64,000 bases of DNA from Cristatella mucedo (taxonomy: Eukaryota; Bryozoa; Phylactolaemata; Cristatellidae). Below, piece after piece: positions 20,735 to 31,412 of this stretch. Position numbers and translations under genes: made by a program. Under the pieces are notes generated by a model, which made no database searches, was not told where the DNA came from, and saw only the letters and a program-made list of their open reading frames with translations. The stretch spans positions 1,174,001 to 1,238,000 of the forward strand of contig WPIO01000099.1 in assembly GCA_009760855.2 (NCBI GenBank), written 5' to 3'. How positions within the stretch are numbered: position 1 is the stretch's first letter; each line of letters starts with the position of its first letter.

Positions 20735-21084
20735 TCATTGGCCACAGCTGGTTCAGTCGTCATGACTTGGCTGATGAATATTTTATCTCTGCTTCGTGGG
20801 TCTGTTTTGGTACCCGTTTTAGGCTAGGCTTATGCTGCAAATATAGTGTCGTTGCCCATTGCAGACTGTCTGATGCGTGCTACCAGATGTATGTATATGC
20901 AGAAGTTTACTTGTTTTCAACTACTAACCATATGAATGCTTACTTTACTGCAGAAGCAAAGTGCCTAGAAAGAGATTAAGTTGTCTGAGATTGCTATGCA
21001 AATTTGTTACTGTTATTATTGTTTCGAGGTCATGACCATCTCCATTGCAAAGGGTGTTAGCTCTATCCTATTTGCTATTTGCAG
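20735..21084 (+). repeat. Zinc-finger unit 2, duplicated intronic flank and acceptor
   Basis: Matches 7831-8088 (CATTGGCCACAGCTGGTTCAG, TTTAGGCTAGGCTTATGCTG). Interrupted by a LINE A fragment at about 20925-21025. Ends in TTTGCTATTTGCAG, the acceptor candidate. Confidence 0.65.
20925..21025 (+). mobile_element. LINE A tail fragment
   Basis: AGCAAAGTGCCTAGAAAGAG, TAAGTTGTCTGAGATTGCTA, then a decayed (ATT)n. Absent from the paralogous position of unit 1, so it post-dates the duplication. Confidence 0.7.
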
Positions 21085-21376
21085 TTGGTATTCGAAAGGC
21101 CAATGTCTGCCGAGCCGTCAGACACTCAGGTCCGCTGTACGGCTCTAGCTCCTGTCAACTAACCTGCTCCGTAGCTCCACCGAGGACGGCTCTGCTAGTG
21201 AGTGATTGCAGACGTACGGCCTCTCGCCCGTGTGCGTTTGTTCCGAAGGCCTGGAGAAGCATTCGACCGAGCAACTGGAAGTTCTGCCGTAGGCGTGGCA
21301 AGCTGGGGCGCACGCTGTTTTCAAGTCCCGCGGACGGACACACTCACCCGGGCTAGTGGCAGCCGGCGTCTGCCAA

Positions 21377-22213
21377 ATGGCCAGTAATCAGCAAAGCAGT
21401 GAAGGCAGCTTACCTGTGCACACAGAAATGCGCACGGGCGAGAGGGGTCATGCCTGCGATTACTGCTGCAAACGGTTTGCACGAATCAGCCACTTGAAGC
21501 TCCACGTGCGCACTCACACGGGCGAGAGACCGCACGCCTGCGATTATTGTGGGAAGCGGTTTTCAGTACCTAGCACCCTAAAGGTCCACGTGCGCTCGCA
21601 CACTGGCGAGAGACCGTACGTCTGCGAACTGTGCGGCAAACGCTTTTTGCATGCCGGCGCCCTGAAGATCCACATGCCCACGCACACGGGCGTGAGACAG
21701 CAAGCCTGCGAAGTGTGCGGCAAGCTGTTCGTACAAGCTGGTGACCTGAAGCGGCACGTACGCACGCACACGGGCGAGAGGCCGTACGTCTGCAGTCATT
21801 GCGGCAAACGATTTCCGCAAACCGGCTCCTTGACGCTCCACCTTCGGACGCACACGGGCGAGAAGCAGCGAGCGTGCGAAGTGTGCGGCATGCTGTTCTT
21901 ACAAGCTGCTGACCTCAGGCGCCACGTGCGCTCGCACACGGGCGAGAGGCCGTACGTCTGCAGTCATTGCGGCAAGCGGTTTCCTCTGATCGCGAGCCTG
22001 AAGCTCCACGTGCGCACTCACTCGGGCGATAAGCCGCATGGCTGCGATCGCTGCGGCAAGCGGTTCCTACAAGCTTACGGCCTGACTCGCCACATGCGCA
22101 CGCACACGGGCGAGAGGCCGCATGCTTGCGATCGTTGCGGCAAACGGTTTTCTCGGGCCGACCACCTGGCTCTCCACATGTGCAGGTGCAAGGTGATGGG
22201 GCAGCAAGCGTGA
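21377..22213 (+). CDS. C2H2 zinc-finger protein, nine fingers (unit 2)
   Basis: 278 residues from the first ATG (21377). The open frame starts after a TAG at 21290 but has no earlier ATG, and a GTG at 21356 is not a plausible animal start. Nine fingers at 28-residue spacing begin at Cys 27, 55, 83, 111, 139, 167, 195, 223 and 251. The last ends HMCRC (C2HC) in place of H-x3-H. Linkers are mostly TGERP. Fingers 4-5 ([14 protein letters not shown] / [14 protein letters not shown]) and 6-7 ([14 protein letters not shown] / [14 protein letters not shown]) are a duplicated two-finger block. Expected role: nuclear DNA-binding protein. No effector domain is visible. The ORF ends at a TGA standing exactly where finger 10 should have its first Cys (TGC), so the protein was probably longer. 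An upstream exon is likely. Confidence 0.82.
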   Translation: MASNQQSSEGSLPVHTEMRTGERGHACDYCCKRFARISHLKLHVRTHTGERPHACDYCGKRFSVPSTLKVHVRSHTGERPYVCELCGKRFLHAGALKIHMPTHTGVRQQACEVCGKLFVQAGDLKRHVRTHTGERPYVCSHCGKRFPQTGSLTLHLRTHTGEKQRACEVCGMLFLQAADLRRHVRSHTGERPYVCSHCGKRFPLIASLKLHVRTHSGDKPHGCDRCGKRFLQAYGLTRHMRTHTGERPHACDRCGKRFSRADHLALHMCRCKVMGQQA

Positions 22214-22495
22214 GAAGTGTGCGACAGGCGGCAAGCTGTTCTTTTAACATGGTGATCTCCCGCACCCACCTCGTGCGTGTGCATTGCAGTTGAGAGGCCG
22301 CTCTCGAGCGGTCATTGCAGCAAGTGGTTTTTTTCTCTAACCGGCTCCCTGACGATCACGCGGCACACACGGTCGAGTGACCTTGCACCTGCGATCAGAG
22401 CGACGTTTCTTAAAGGCAAGCAGCCTGACGTCACCTGCGCCTGCCAATTGGCGACAGGCCTCACTCCTGCAAAGTGTGCAACACGCGGTCTCTAA
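22214..22495 (+). pseudogene. Decayed distal fingers of unit 2
   Basis: Directly after the stop the sequence continues EVCDRR with a four-base insertion, then ERPLSSGHCSKWFFSLTGSL and further Cys/His remnants (PDVTCACQLATGLTPAKC). The first two remnants are a third copy of the CEVC/CSHC two-finger block. Confidence 0.75.
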
Positions 22496-22532
22496 ATTCG
22501 AGCTTCGATTCAGTCTACTCTAAGGGAGCGAC

Positions 22533-23200
22533 TTGCGGGACTCGCTACAGCTGCATAACAGTGTCACTCGGGCTTGCAGATGCAGCTCAATGCCAAGCAA
22601 CAGCAGTCGAACAGTCTGTATTGCAACAGTGAGCTACTCCAAGCTGCAGCCTGACTTCAACAAAACTCGATCGTGTCCAGCAACGGTGTGTTACGAAGAC
22701 GTAGTCGTAGCCTCTTACTGAGACCATCGGCATCAAATCCATATTCACCGTGTACACTATTACATTTCAGCTCGTGGATAGCTCCCAGCATATGTCGCGT
22801 GCCGGCTGGTTTCACTCAAGTTTTCTCGTTTTCTGGCTACGACCGAATGCTCCAAGCTCCCATCGCACTGGAAATGGGCCTCGGATCTTTCCCGACAGCC
22901 ACGGTGAGCCAAGCAGATCCTCGGTGCCTTCCTCAGTTATGTGCCTTCACAGCTGACGTCAACTGTACGGTCAGGTTTCTTCACTGTCCCAACGATGGCA
23001 CGAGCTGCAGCTCTATGGAACTGAGCATGCTGAGGATAAACCTGTGTTTATGCAAATTTGTTTGTGCTAATCATGTTTATGCTAATGTTTAGTGTTTGGT
23101 TTATGCAGAATTATAATGTTAGATTCTCCAACTGTAGTTTGCATACGGCCGTCTGCATAAGTCGTGGTCCAACCTGTGGGCCATTAGCAGGCAGCGTTAC
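22533..23200 (+). repeat. Unit 2 downstream flank, paralogous to 10270-10940
   Basis: Shares TGTATTGCAACAGTGAGCTA, CTGACTTCAACAAAACTCGA, GGGCCTCGGATCTTTCCCGA and TCAGGTTTCTTCACTG with unit 1. The unit 2 ORF of 139 codons across it is not conserved in unit 1 and is not called. Confidence 0.75.
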
Positions 23201-23212
23201 AGGTTGACTTTA

Positions 23213-23372
23213 CTGTCTTGCTGTCTTGATCCAGGTAAGTGCCGACTTTACGGCCTTGCCTTACTGTCTTCTTCTTCCTGGATATGGTATTCATCGAAGC
23301 CCAAGCCTGTTGCATTCTTAATCTTTGCTGCAACCTTGGTCCAAAACGTCACGTCCATTATAACACATCTGT
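23213..23372 (-). pseudogene. Myb/SANT-like domain relic, unit 2
   Basis: The minus strand reads MDVTFWTKVAAKIKNATGLG, then FDEYHIQEEEDSKARP-stop, with the continuation KAVKSALTWIKTARQ in another frame. Better preserved than the unit 1 copy in its first half. It is antisense to, and downstream of, the zinc-finger ORF. Confidence 0.4.
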
Positions 23373-23639
23373 CGAGCTACAGTGGCCTTATCAAGTTGAT
23401 CCATAATGCAAGCCTTACCAAATTTAGTCCACACTGTAGGTTCGGCTGCCCTTTACTTTTACCATATGCTGTACGCTGCCTGGGATTAAGCGGTATGTGA
23501 ACTTGAAAGTCCAGCTACAATGAGAAGTAGGAATGTAGAGAGAGAAACACAGCATGGTCTTAACAGAGACATAACAGACCGAGGGAGCTCGATGGTAGAG
23601 AATGTTTAGCTAGAATATTCTCGCCATTCACTTCGCAAC

Positions 23640-23962
23640 TTGCATGCTGATCCTGTGTATGTCACCCCCTAACCATGTTTTTCTTGCTGTTTATTATTGC
23701 CTCACTGGTTTGGTCCAGTGGTTTAAAGTGCTCACCCCCACCAAGGTTTGGCCGAGGTCGTGGGCTCGAACTCCGTGGCATATGTGAAGCACCTGAATAG
23801 AGATTAAGTTTTCTTAAGGCACTATACAAATGAAATATATTTTTTAGTTATATTTTATTGAACGTGCCAGCACTAAACATTCGATCGTGCTTCCTGTGCA
23901 GCAAATATAAAGTGCCTAGAAAGAGATCGAGTTCTCTCAAATGTATTATTATTATTATTATA
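23640..23962 (+). mobile_element. LINE A 3'UTR, split by SINE1
   Basis: CATGCTGATCCTGTGTATGT...CTTGCTGTTTATT (to 23695) continues as TTTATTGAACGTGCCAGC (from 23854), then AAAGTGCCTAGAAAGAGATC and (ATT)n. Other copies read TGTTTATTGAGCATGCTACC uninterrupted. Confidence 0.85.
23696..23853 (+). mobile_element. SINE1 inserted in LINE A
   Basis: CTCACTGGTTTGGTCCAGTG (A-box region), GTGGGCTCGAACTCC (B box), CCTGAATAGAGATTAAGTTT, CACTATACAAATGAAAT. Flanked by TTTATT at 23690-23695 and 23854-23859. Confidence 0.88.
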
Positions 23963-24560
23963 TGAGTGGGCTTTTGATTGCTGTTTATTAAGTGGAATCT
24001 ATTTAGCGGCTAATGCTAGTATGCCATCAAAGTTAGTTGGTGTTTTATTGAATGGCCCACAGGTTCAACTCGGTAGGCCGGATATGCTTTGGTTGGTTGG
24101 TTTGGCGGTTTTGTGAGGTTCGAAAGTGTTAGTCTCAGAGGCATTATCAGAGTCTATCTCAGCAGGATTATGAATTATGAAGGAATTATGATGGATGGTG
24201 GCGCTCAGACGCAGGCTATTAAATTCACCACACCGAATGACAACCACCCCTGTCATTCGCACTACGGGTGCTGATGGAGGATTCAGAAAATCTTAAAGAG
24301 CTACGTGTGCCAAATGGTTGAGTGCAGCAGGCGCACTTACGTTCGTGACATTACAGACTGACGCTCAGAGGCAAAGTCGTACAAAGAGAAAGGTCGTGCA
24401 TGTACTCACAAGTCGCGAGACCTACATCATAGCAATGGGCTAGGATGTGTTAGCAAGCTGATGATGGATGGGTGCATTCGACAGCAATGGCGATGTGCAC
24501 CTGGCCCGTGCAGACCACTGCAAGCCTCGGTACAGCAGCCTGCAGTTCTACCGGCAAGCC

Positions 24561-24562
<2 letters not shown>
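23963..24562. other. Unassigned spacer
   Basis: No recognised gene. The short overlapping ORFs on both strands near 24065-24274 have no recognised domain. Confidence 0.35.
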
Positions 24563-24604
<42 letters not shown>

Positions 24605-24821
24605 AGAGAAAAAGAGAGAGAAAGAGAGATGAGAGAGAGAGACAGAGAGAGGCACAGACAGACAGATACAACTGACAGACAGAGACAAAAACAGACCGAC
24701 AGGAGAGATAGACAGGCAGAGAGACAGGAGAGAGAGACAGAGGCAGAGACGAAGAGAGAGAGAGACAGACAAAGAGAGAGACAGAGACAAAGAGAGAGAC
24801 AGAGAGAGAGACAGAAATAGA
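24563..24821. repeat. (GA)n compound microsatellite
   Basis: GAGAGA runs interrupted by AAAGAG, GACAGA and similar. Confidence 0.95.
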
Positions 24822-24870
24822 GAAAAAAGATTCAGTTCTCTAAGAATGCTATATAAACATGTTACATTCT
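24822..24870 (+). mobile_element. LINE A/SINE1 tail fragment
   Basis: AAAAAAGATTCAGTTCTCTA and GAATGCTATATAAACATGTT resemble the shared hairpin-tail. Too short to assign to LINE or SINE. Confidence 0.45.
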
Positions 24871-25159
24871 ATCGTCAACTCAAGCCAGATTTGAGATCAG
24901 CTTCTACTCCTGGGTCATGTAGATCCTCACCAATATTCAGCCATATCACCATCTCAAGTGGCATATTGTAAGGTGAACCGCTATGCAAATTTTCATGGTG
25001 GACGCCGGTAAAAAAAGTAGCCTTTCTCTGCGATGGCATATTCCAAGAGTACCATTGTACTCCGTCTAAGATCCTGCTAGCTGTGCAACTGCCTAGGCTG
25101 CTGGATTGCACGTTTACACTCGTCCAGAGCTTCCCCGGAAGAGACCCAGCAGGCAGCAC
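24871..25159. other. Unassigned spacer
   Basis: No element or domain recognised. Confidence 0.35.
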
Positions 25160-25292
25160 CATGAAGTCTGTTGGCTACCGAATGCACACCGAAAGCCGCT
25201 TGGGACGTGAGTGGGCTATGCAAAACTCTCCTGTGTAATACCGACATAGTCTTTGTGGCTTTGTGGAGTTGCAGAAGGAGATGCATTACATT
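25160..25292 (+). mobile_element. LINE B, 3' terminal fragment
   Basis: AGTCTGTTGGCTACCGAATG through AAAACTCTCCTGTGTAATAC to GGAGATGCATTACATT, ending in the LINE B pentamer tail. About 130 bp, strongly 5'-truncated. Confidence 0.85.
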
Positions 25293-25860
25293 AGTTCCAT
25301 TCCTCGACCAGGGCTTTGCCCTTCTGGGGCCAGCCTCTAGCATAGGCGATGCCGGCTCGATAAATCAAGCGCCATTAGCTCTGTCTACACTCCGGGTACA
25401 TCTTCGGAAGCCGAATCGCGTTCTTCCAGGAAAAAGAGCATGTTTTAGCTGAGCACAGTGAAGATAGCTGGCAAGCAGCAGGAAGCAAGAGCGATGCAAG
25501 CAGTCCAACGGAGCAGGATGCTCAAAAGTGAAGCCGATGCAAACGGCAGGGAATGACGAAAAGCTTGAGCGAAATCAAATAACTACGAGCTTTTGACGCC
25601 GAGCGCCGAGACGTCCGATCGAGAAGCGCCGATTCGGTGCCAAGCGGTGCCGAGCACGGGTGCTGACCTCATGTACTCACTGCCCCGAGGGCTTAGGAGG
25701 TAGCAATCGAAATCCCGCAAGCAGAGCTCTCAGCAATACCGACTTAGTGAAAGCTCAAAGCAATTTCCAATGCATTACCTGGCACGAGTCTCGCGTCTAG
25801 AGTCGCTCTTCCCAGTCTTTACGAAGCCTCCGCTGGCGCTCGCTGGCTGCGCAGCGACTC
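25293..25860. other. GC-rich unassigned spacer
   Basis: CpG-containing (GACGCCGAGCGCCGAGACGT near 25596). No domain, element or paralogue recognised. Confidence 0.35.
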
Positions 25861-26310
25861 TAGCAAAATTAGCAGTTCCATTCATGCACTTAAAAACCTT
25901 TGCTGACTGTAGCCTTTACTGTATATACGGAAACGCTCGTTTCGTGGTGGCCAGCTTATTGCGCGTAGGCGCGCACCGAACGGCATTAGGCGCTAGGTTA
26001 CGCCGCTAGGTAAGCGGCAGGTCAAGCCTACTCTGCCGAGCCTTCGGCGTTACATATCAGTTTTACTTTTTTATTGTAATACAGGGACGTATAATTGACT
26101 CAGACAACCAAGAGCGGGCGCTGTATCATTTTCACTATCTAGGTCAACTCTTTAATGAATATGCGTGTACTGTATTTAAAAAAAAACGCGATAGAGTGAA
26201 GCCGCGACAGTTGAAGAGCGAAACCTTTGCTGACTGAAGCTTTTACTGTATATATATATATATATATTCTAGACTGCAGAACTCACTTCCACAGCGCTTA
26301 CGTTTGCGTG
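25861..26310 (+). mobile_element. LINE B fragment, split by a ~293-bp insert
   Basis: AAATTAGCAGTTCCATTC...CTTAAAAACCTTTGCTGACT (25861-25927) and TCTAGACTGCAGAACTCACT (26268-26310) are consecutive in intact LINE B. The segment AAACCTTTGCTGACTG...TTTACTGTATATA appears on both sides of the insert (about 25893-25927 and 26220-26254), a direct repeat of about 35 bp. Confidence 0.65.
25928..26220. mobile_element. Unclassified insert with flanking ~35-bp direct repeats
   Basis: Interrupts a LINE B fragment. Begins CGGAAACGCTCG and ends GTTGAAGAGCG. CGCGATAGAGTGAAGCCGCG near its right end recalls pogo/Tigger-type terminal sequences, but a clear inverted repeat was not found. Confidence 0.4.
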
Positions 26311-27174
26311 AAGTTCGGGAAGGATAAAACGTCGATTCCTTTTTCTGCTGTGTTCTACACGCAGACAAATTACATCAGTAGAAGATACCTCCACCAAAGC
26401 ACCGTGCTAGCGTAATATGACCGTTGATCACACAGTAAAGGGGCTCGTGGGCGCGCGATGGCGGCGCGACGAAGAGCGAAGCGCCCACAAGCGAGTCGTG
26501 GCGTTGTCGACGACGGCTGTATTGTGTGATATAGCAGCCGTCGTGCGTGATGCTCCGGAGCACGAGGCATTAAGAGAGAGAAGAGAGTGGATAGCGTGCG
26601 TGCAGGTCGATACACAGGCAGACTGTGAATTACGCGGCAAGGAACGCGTCACGTGCCGGCAAGGAGCGTTCCCGTTGGGCGGACAGAATGTCGGCTGGGG
26701 GCGGAACCACGTGATGGTGATGACACGCCCACAACACTTACCTAATTACATCGCGTCGGACCCGGCAGCATTCGTCCATTCGGTGTCGCTCTTCTTGTAG
26801 TACCGTGCGATTCTTCGCTAGCCCCCGAAGTTGTTGCCCATTTCAAATCCACGTCGCAACTAGCTCATTTGCTTCAGGTTTGTGCCCATTCGAAACGGGT
26901 TTCTCCTGATTTAGCATTAACATCGCTCGCGAACCATTGGCCATTGGTCTCGTTGACACTTTCAAGCTGCGGTTGTAGGCTTTTGCTGTGTGTCTGGTCA
27001 CAGTTAAAAGGTTCTCGACCTTAACGACCAACGCTGTGCGTTCGATTATTGCGACCTATGTAGGCAGGCCCGTCTTTTGCCGGCGTGAGGCCCCTGGCAC
27101 CCGGTGGCCTGCAGACGCTCCGGATGCAGAGCCCAGCTGCCCATGTCATCGTGCTCCTCACGTAAGCCACTAAC
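26311..27174. other. GC-rich region with an unrecognised ORF
   Basis: A 127-codon plus-strand frame (26417-26800) starts with ATG but has no recognised domain and no visible splice support. Positions 26640-26985 are paralogous to 18285-18625. A promoter-like or non-coding role is as likely as coding. Confidence 0.3.
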
Positions 27175-27570
27175 CGTTAAAAAACCGTTAACAAGTTGAA
27201 AACCGTTCGCCGCAGTGATCGCAGGCGTAGGGCCTCTAGCCCATTTGCGTGCGCGCGTGAAGTTTTAGGCTATAGGCCCGTGAGAACCGTTGGCTGCAGC
27301 GGTAGCAGGAGTACGGCCTCTTATCCGTGCGGGTCCTCATGTGGAGCGTCAGGGCATAGGCTTGTGAAAACCGTGTTCGGGCGCATGTGAACCAACAGAT
27401 AGTGGGCCCGTGAGAACCGTTCGCCACGACGATTGCAGGCATGCCGCATTTCGTCAGTGTACACGTGGTGCGTCAGGTCGCCAGTTCGTATGCACTGCTT
27501 GCTGAACGCATTTCGGGCTTGAGGATTGTCGCCGCTGTGTGTACACATGTGGCCCATCAGGCTTCTTCGG
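27175..27570 (-). pseudogene. C2H2 zinc-finger array, degenerate (unit 3)
   Basis: The minus strand carries about five finger remnants in different frames: NAFSKQCIRTGDLTHHV, HACNRRGERFSRAHYLLVHM, SQAYALTLHMRTRTDKRPYS, CYRCSQRFSRAYSLKLHART, then YACDHCGERF after an in-frame TAG. Several Cys are mutated (CNRR, and the first CxxC lost) and frameshifts separate the fingers. Together with the inverted upstream module at 32900-33970 it suggests a dead, inverted third unit. Confidence 0.8.
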
Positions 27571-27584
27571 CAAGTGAGCTGTTC

Positions 27585-27900
27585 AGCTTCATAACATTGC
27601 TAAAATTCGGGCTTGTTTAGATAAGGATACCACGTCCAAGTTGGTCCATGCATTCGTGACATCCCGTCTCGACTTTTGCAACTCACTGCTTACTGGCCTA
27701 CCTGCATGTGCGATCAGGCGATTGCAGCTGGTGCAAAACTCTGCAGCTAGGCTTGTTTGTCGTAAGCGTCGCAGTTGCCTCATTACTCCACTTCTCGCCG
27801 ACCTGCACTGGCTACCAGTCAAGCAACGGATTGACTTCAAGGTTTTGTCGCTCACTTTTAGGTCCCTTCATTCAATGGCTCCAGCCTATCTCTCAGATAT
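27585..27900 (+). mobile_element. LINE A, ORF2 fragment cut by LINE B
   Basis: [20 protein letters not shown] through [12 protein letters not shown] to MAPAYLSD (frame 27641-27904), stopping at CAGATAT where a minus-strand LINE B tail (GTAATGTAATGTATCTCCG) begins. Confidence 0.88.
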
Positions 27901-29460
27901 GTAATGTAATGTATCTCCGTCAGTAACTCTACAAAGTCATAAAGACCATGTGGGTGTTACGCAGGAGAGTTTTGTATAGCGCACTCACAGCCTAAGCGGC
28001 TTTCGGTACGCATTCGGTACCCAACAGACTTCGTCTCACGCAACAAAGAGAAAGTGGGAAGCATAGCAGAGTTAGGAGAGCAGTTGAGGTAGAGAGTAGC
28101 ATTAAAGTAGTAGTTCAGGACCGCTGAAAAGATGTGCCATAGTCGGCAGTTGGAGAGTAGATGTCGTTGCGTAAGAATTGTGGAAGCGAGTTCCACAGTC
28201 TAGGACCTGCAGAGCTAAAGCTTCTGTCGCCAACTGTCTTTAAGCAGAGGAATGTGACAGCTAATTTATTGTCCACACAGGACCTGAGGGCGCGAACAGG
28301 CTGAAACTGATGCAGCAGTTCAGCTAGGTACGAAGGAGCCAAGCCGTGGCGGTAGCTTGTGGGTCAGCGTAAGAAATTTGCTCTGTATCCTTTGCTCAAC
28401 CGGCAACCATCCTAGCTCTTTCAGCAAAGGTGACACGTGCTCAAACCCCTGGGACTTGAAGACCAGCCTTGCAGCCATATTAATAGTCCGCTGTAGTGGC
28501 ATAATAGCTTTCTTTGGTAGCCCAGCCGAAAGGGAACTACAATAATCAAACCGAGACAGAACTAAAGAGCTAGTTAAATTTTTTACAAGCCACTGTGGGA
28601 GACAGCTTCTAATCTTGGATAGGGATCGGATGTGATGGCTAGCTGTAGAGGCAGTCTTCTGAATGAATCTTTTGAAATTGAGGCAGCTGTCGAACACGAC
28701 ACCTAGATTACGAGCACGTGGTGAAGGTCGCACAATAGCATCACCTATTAGAACAGCAAAGCCTTTTAATCCAGCCACACGCTTAGGGTGTCCTATTAGA
28801 AGCAGTTCGGTTTTATCGTCATTTAATTTCTAGAAGTTTTCCGACATCCAGGATCGAATATCGGCAAGGCAAGCATTCAGTTTCTCAGTTGCTGCAGCAG
28901 ATTCCGACGGTTTAAATGACAAATACAACTGAGTATCGTCAGCATAGAAGTGATTTCCTATTCCATGGGCCTTAATCACTTTTCCCAGAGGTTGTGTATG
29001 AATGGAGAACAGCAAGGGACCGAGTACAGACCCTTGACGGACTCCACAGGTGACCCTTCTCGTGTCTGAGACCTGACCCTCACTTGACTAGGATTGAACA
29101 CGATCAGACAAGTATGATTTAAACCACGCCAGTGCTTCGTCTGCCAGACTGATCGTTGTTCTCAATCGTATAAGCAGAACTTCGTGATCAATGGTGTCGA
29201 AGGCAGCAGACAGATCTAGCAGAGCTAGGGCAGTGACATTCCCGTCGTCGTTGCCACGTAGAATGTCATTGTTAACACGGAGGAGAGCAGTTTCAGTAGA
29301 GTGCTGCCTCTTGAAACCTGATTGAAATGTTTCTGACATTCCATTATTTTCAATATGTTCAACTAGCTGTGGCCTACAGGGCTATCGGTGGTAATATTGA
29401 CAAGAAAGGAAGGTAACCTGGCAAGTTCCGGTAGTATCTGCTCAGCCATGGAAGAAAAAA
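27901..29460 (-). mobile_element. LINE B, long copy with RT motifs
   Basis: Minus strand in pieces: FDTIDH (in 29339-29088), YADDTQLYLSFKPSESAAAT (in 29015-28830), then ARNLGVVFDSCLNFKRFI to PPRLGSFVPS (28778-28320) and the C-terminal part (28342-28115). A CTG-to-TAG change in NFLKL and several frameshifts disrupt ORF2. It ends in the (TACAT)-type tail at 27901-27915. The endonuclease is missing; the copy is truncated in the linker near 29460. Confidence 0.9.
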
Positions 29461-30490
29461 AATGAGGGCGCAATCACTTAAGGCTTTGCAGTTCGTTAGA
29501 GGCACACCAAAACGACCTATGAGACTTTGAGAGAACTATACAAAAATCGACCTCTATAGTAAGCTAGGTCTGTTCACCAGTTACAGCATTGTGCCTTTGG
29601 TGTGACTAGCACGATGGTACAACAATGACAAGTGTAAAAATACGGAATGAAAAGTGAGAGATAATTTGCCAATTTGCATATTAAACAATTACATGCACAC
29701 TTTCTGTCGCAGTTAAGTATTTAGTTGCAAGAAGTTCACAGGACTATGAACTCAAAGAGATTTTTCGAAGAGTGCCAATCGCATTCGAGCAGCGAGCTCT
29801 CAGCACTACGACTTCCTTTGCAGTTGCTGGGAATGATGGCTTGAGATTCCGGTGCTTTGGTGTGGACCTGCTGAGTTGGCCTACAGGAAAGCTGCCAGGG
29901 TGAGCTCTACCTATTAGAAGTCATGCTTAACGTGCCTTTGGTGAGCGAGAGATACATGCATGCATAAATAGAATGTGCCTATGATTCTTCACGGGGGGGG
30001 GGTGTGTGTGTGGAGGGAGTTGCTACATCAACTCTTAAGTTTAGTAGTTAGTGAGGCAGGCTCACCATCTAGATATAGGAATGCACTCAGGCCCACCTTT
30101 TAAATACCAGTTAAAAGTTTTTCCCCTTTTGCCACGGGTGCCAGCTGTATTGACATTATCATTACTATTAGCAGCCTAATAATTAAAAACAATACTAATT
30201 CATCTGCAAAGCCCACTAGAGAAATACATCTATTTCTAAGCAATTCATGTATGCTGGAATAGAAGTCGGTCCATCAGTGGTGGCATGTACCAGCATTAAA
30301 AGGTCAATTGACAGAGGACTGCAGCTGGGCAGGTGCTCCCATATGCCTGGCAAGAAATTGCCCTGCCACCATGTCACTTCTGTGATGAGTCGTTTACAAG
30401 CAGGCAAATGACTTGATGAGCAGTCGATAGTTAAGTAGCTTGAAAGGAGCCTGAACAGCTATGTATGAACATGTATGGCTCTAGGTATGG
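29461..30490. other. Unassigned spacer
   Basis: Contains a G10 run followed by TGTGTG at about 29995-30012. No gene or repeat family recognised. Confidence 0.4.
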
Positions 30491-30770
<280 letters not shown>

Positions 30771-30910
30771 ATAGGGGAACCCTGTGCGAGTATATGGATT
30801 TGTAAAGCTTAAAGTCTTGTTTCTGTTCGGTATGCTTTTCGCAACATGGACCCAGCGAAGGCTGTAAGGAACAGCTGAGGTTTCAAACTACTTTTTAATA
30901 ATGTAAAAAA

Positions 30911-31046
30911 ATATCATTCATTTGTATAGCGCCCTAAGAGAACTTAATATCTTTTCAGGCGATTCACTTATGCCTCAGATCTCGAGTGAATGACCTTAGC
31001 CAGACCTTGGTTGGGGCGAGCATCTTAACCGTTGAACCGAACCAGG
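30911..31046 (-). mobile_element. SINE1, diverged
   Basis: Reads on the plus strand as ATCATTCATTTGTATAGCGC, CCTAAGAGAACTTAATATC, GATCTCGAGTGAATGAC (decayed B box), GGTTGGGGCGAGCATCTTAA (A-box side). Confidence 0.8.
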
Positions 31047-31194
31047 TCGGTGTAAAATGTCAAGTAACGAAATTTTGTAACAGCATACCACCTAAAGGCA
31101 TGATCTCATGAAGATTTGAAGTTGATCAGAGGCACAGCTATACGTCTTAAATCAGTCGAGCCTTAGCAATAATATGCCACTGCTAACCAACCCA

Positions 31195-31412
31195 CTGACT
31201 CGCCATTACGCAGCCATTACGCAGCATATCGACTTCCAGATTTCGCCACTCACTTAAGTTCTCTTTATTCTCTTTCACCGGCCTGCACATTCAAGCTACT
31301 CTTAAACTTAAGCTAAGCATTTTAGCAACGCTTTTATGATTTAGGTCGTGTGGCTGTGCCACTGAGCAACCTCAAGTCATCTGGAGGCCACGCTTTAAGG
31401 CTTGGTGAAACT
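31195..31412 (+). mobile_element. LINE A, ancient ORF2 relic
   Basis: CATATCGACTTCCAGATTTC and GAGCAACCTCAAGTCATCTG match LINE A with heavy divergence and deletions. Immediately followed by a much younger copy. Confidence 0.5.

Noticed and set aside
26417-26800. 127-codon ORF in GC-rich DNA
   Set aside because: GC-rich DNA lengthens chance ORFs. No domain, and the paralogous segment at 18.3 kb does not keep the frame. Left as unassigned in the feature list.
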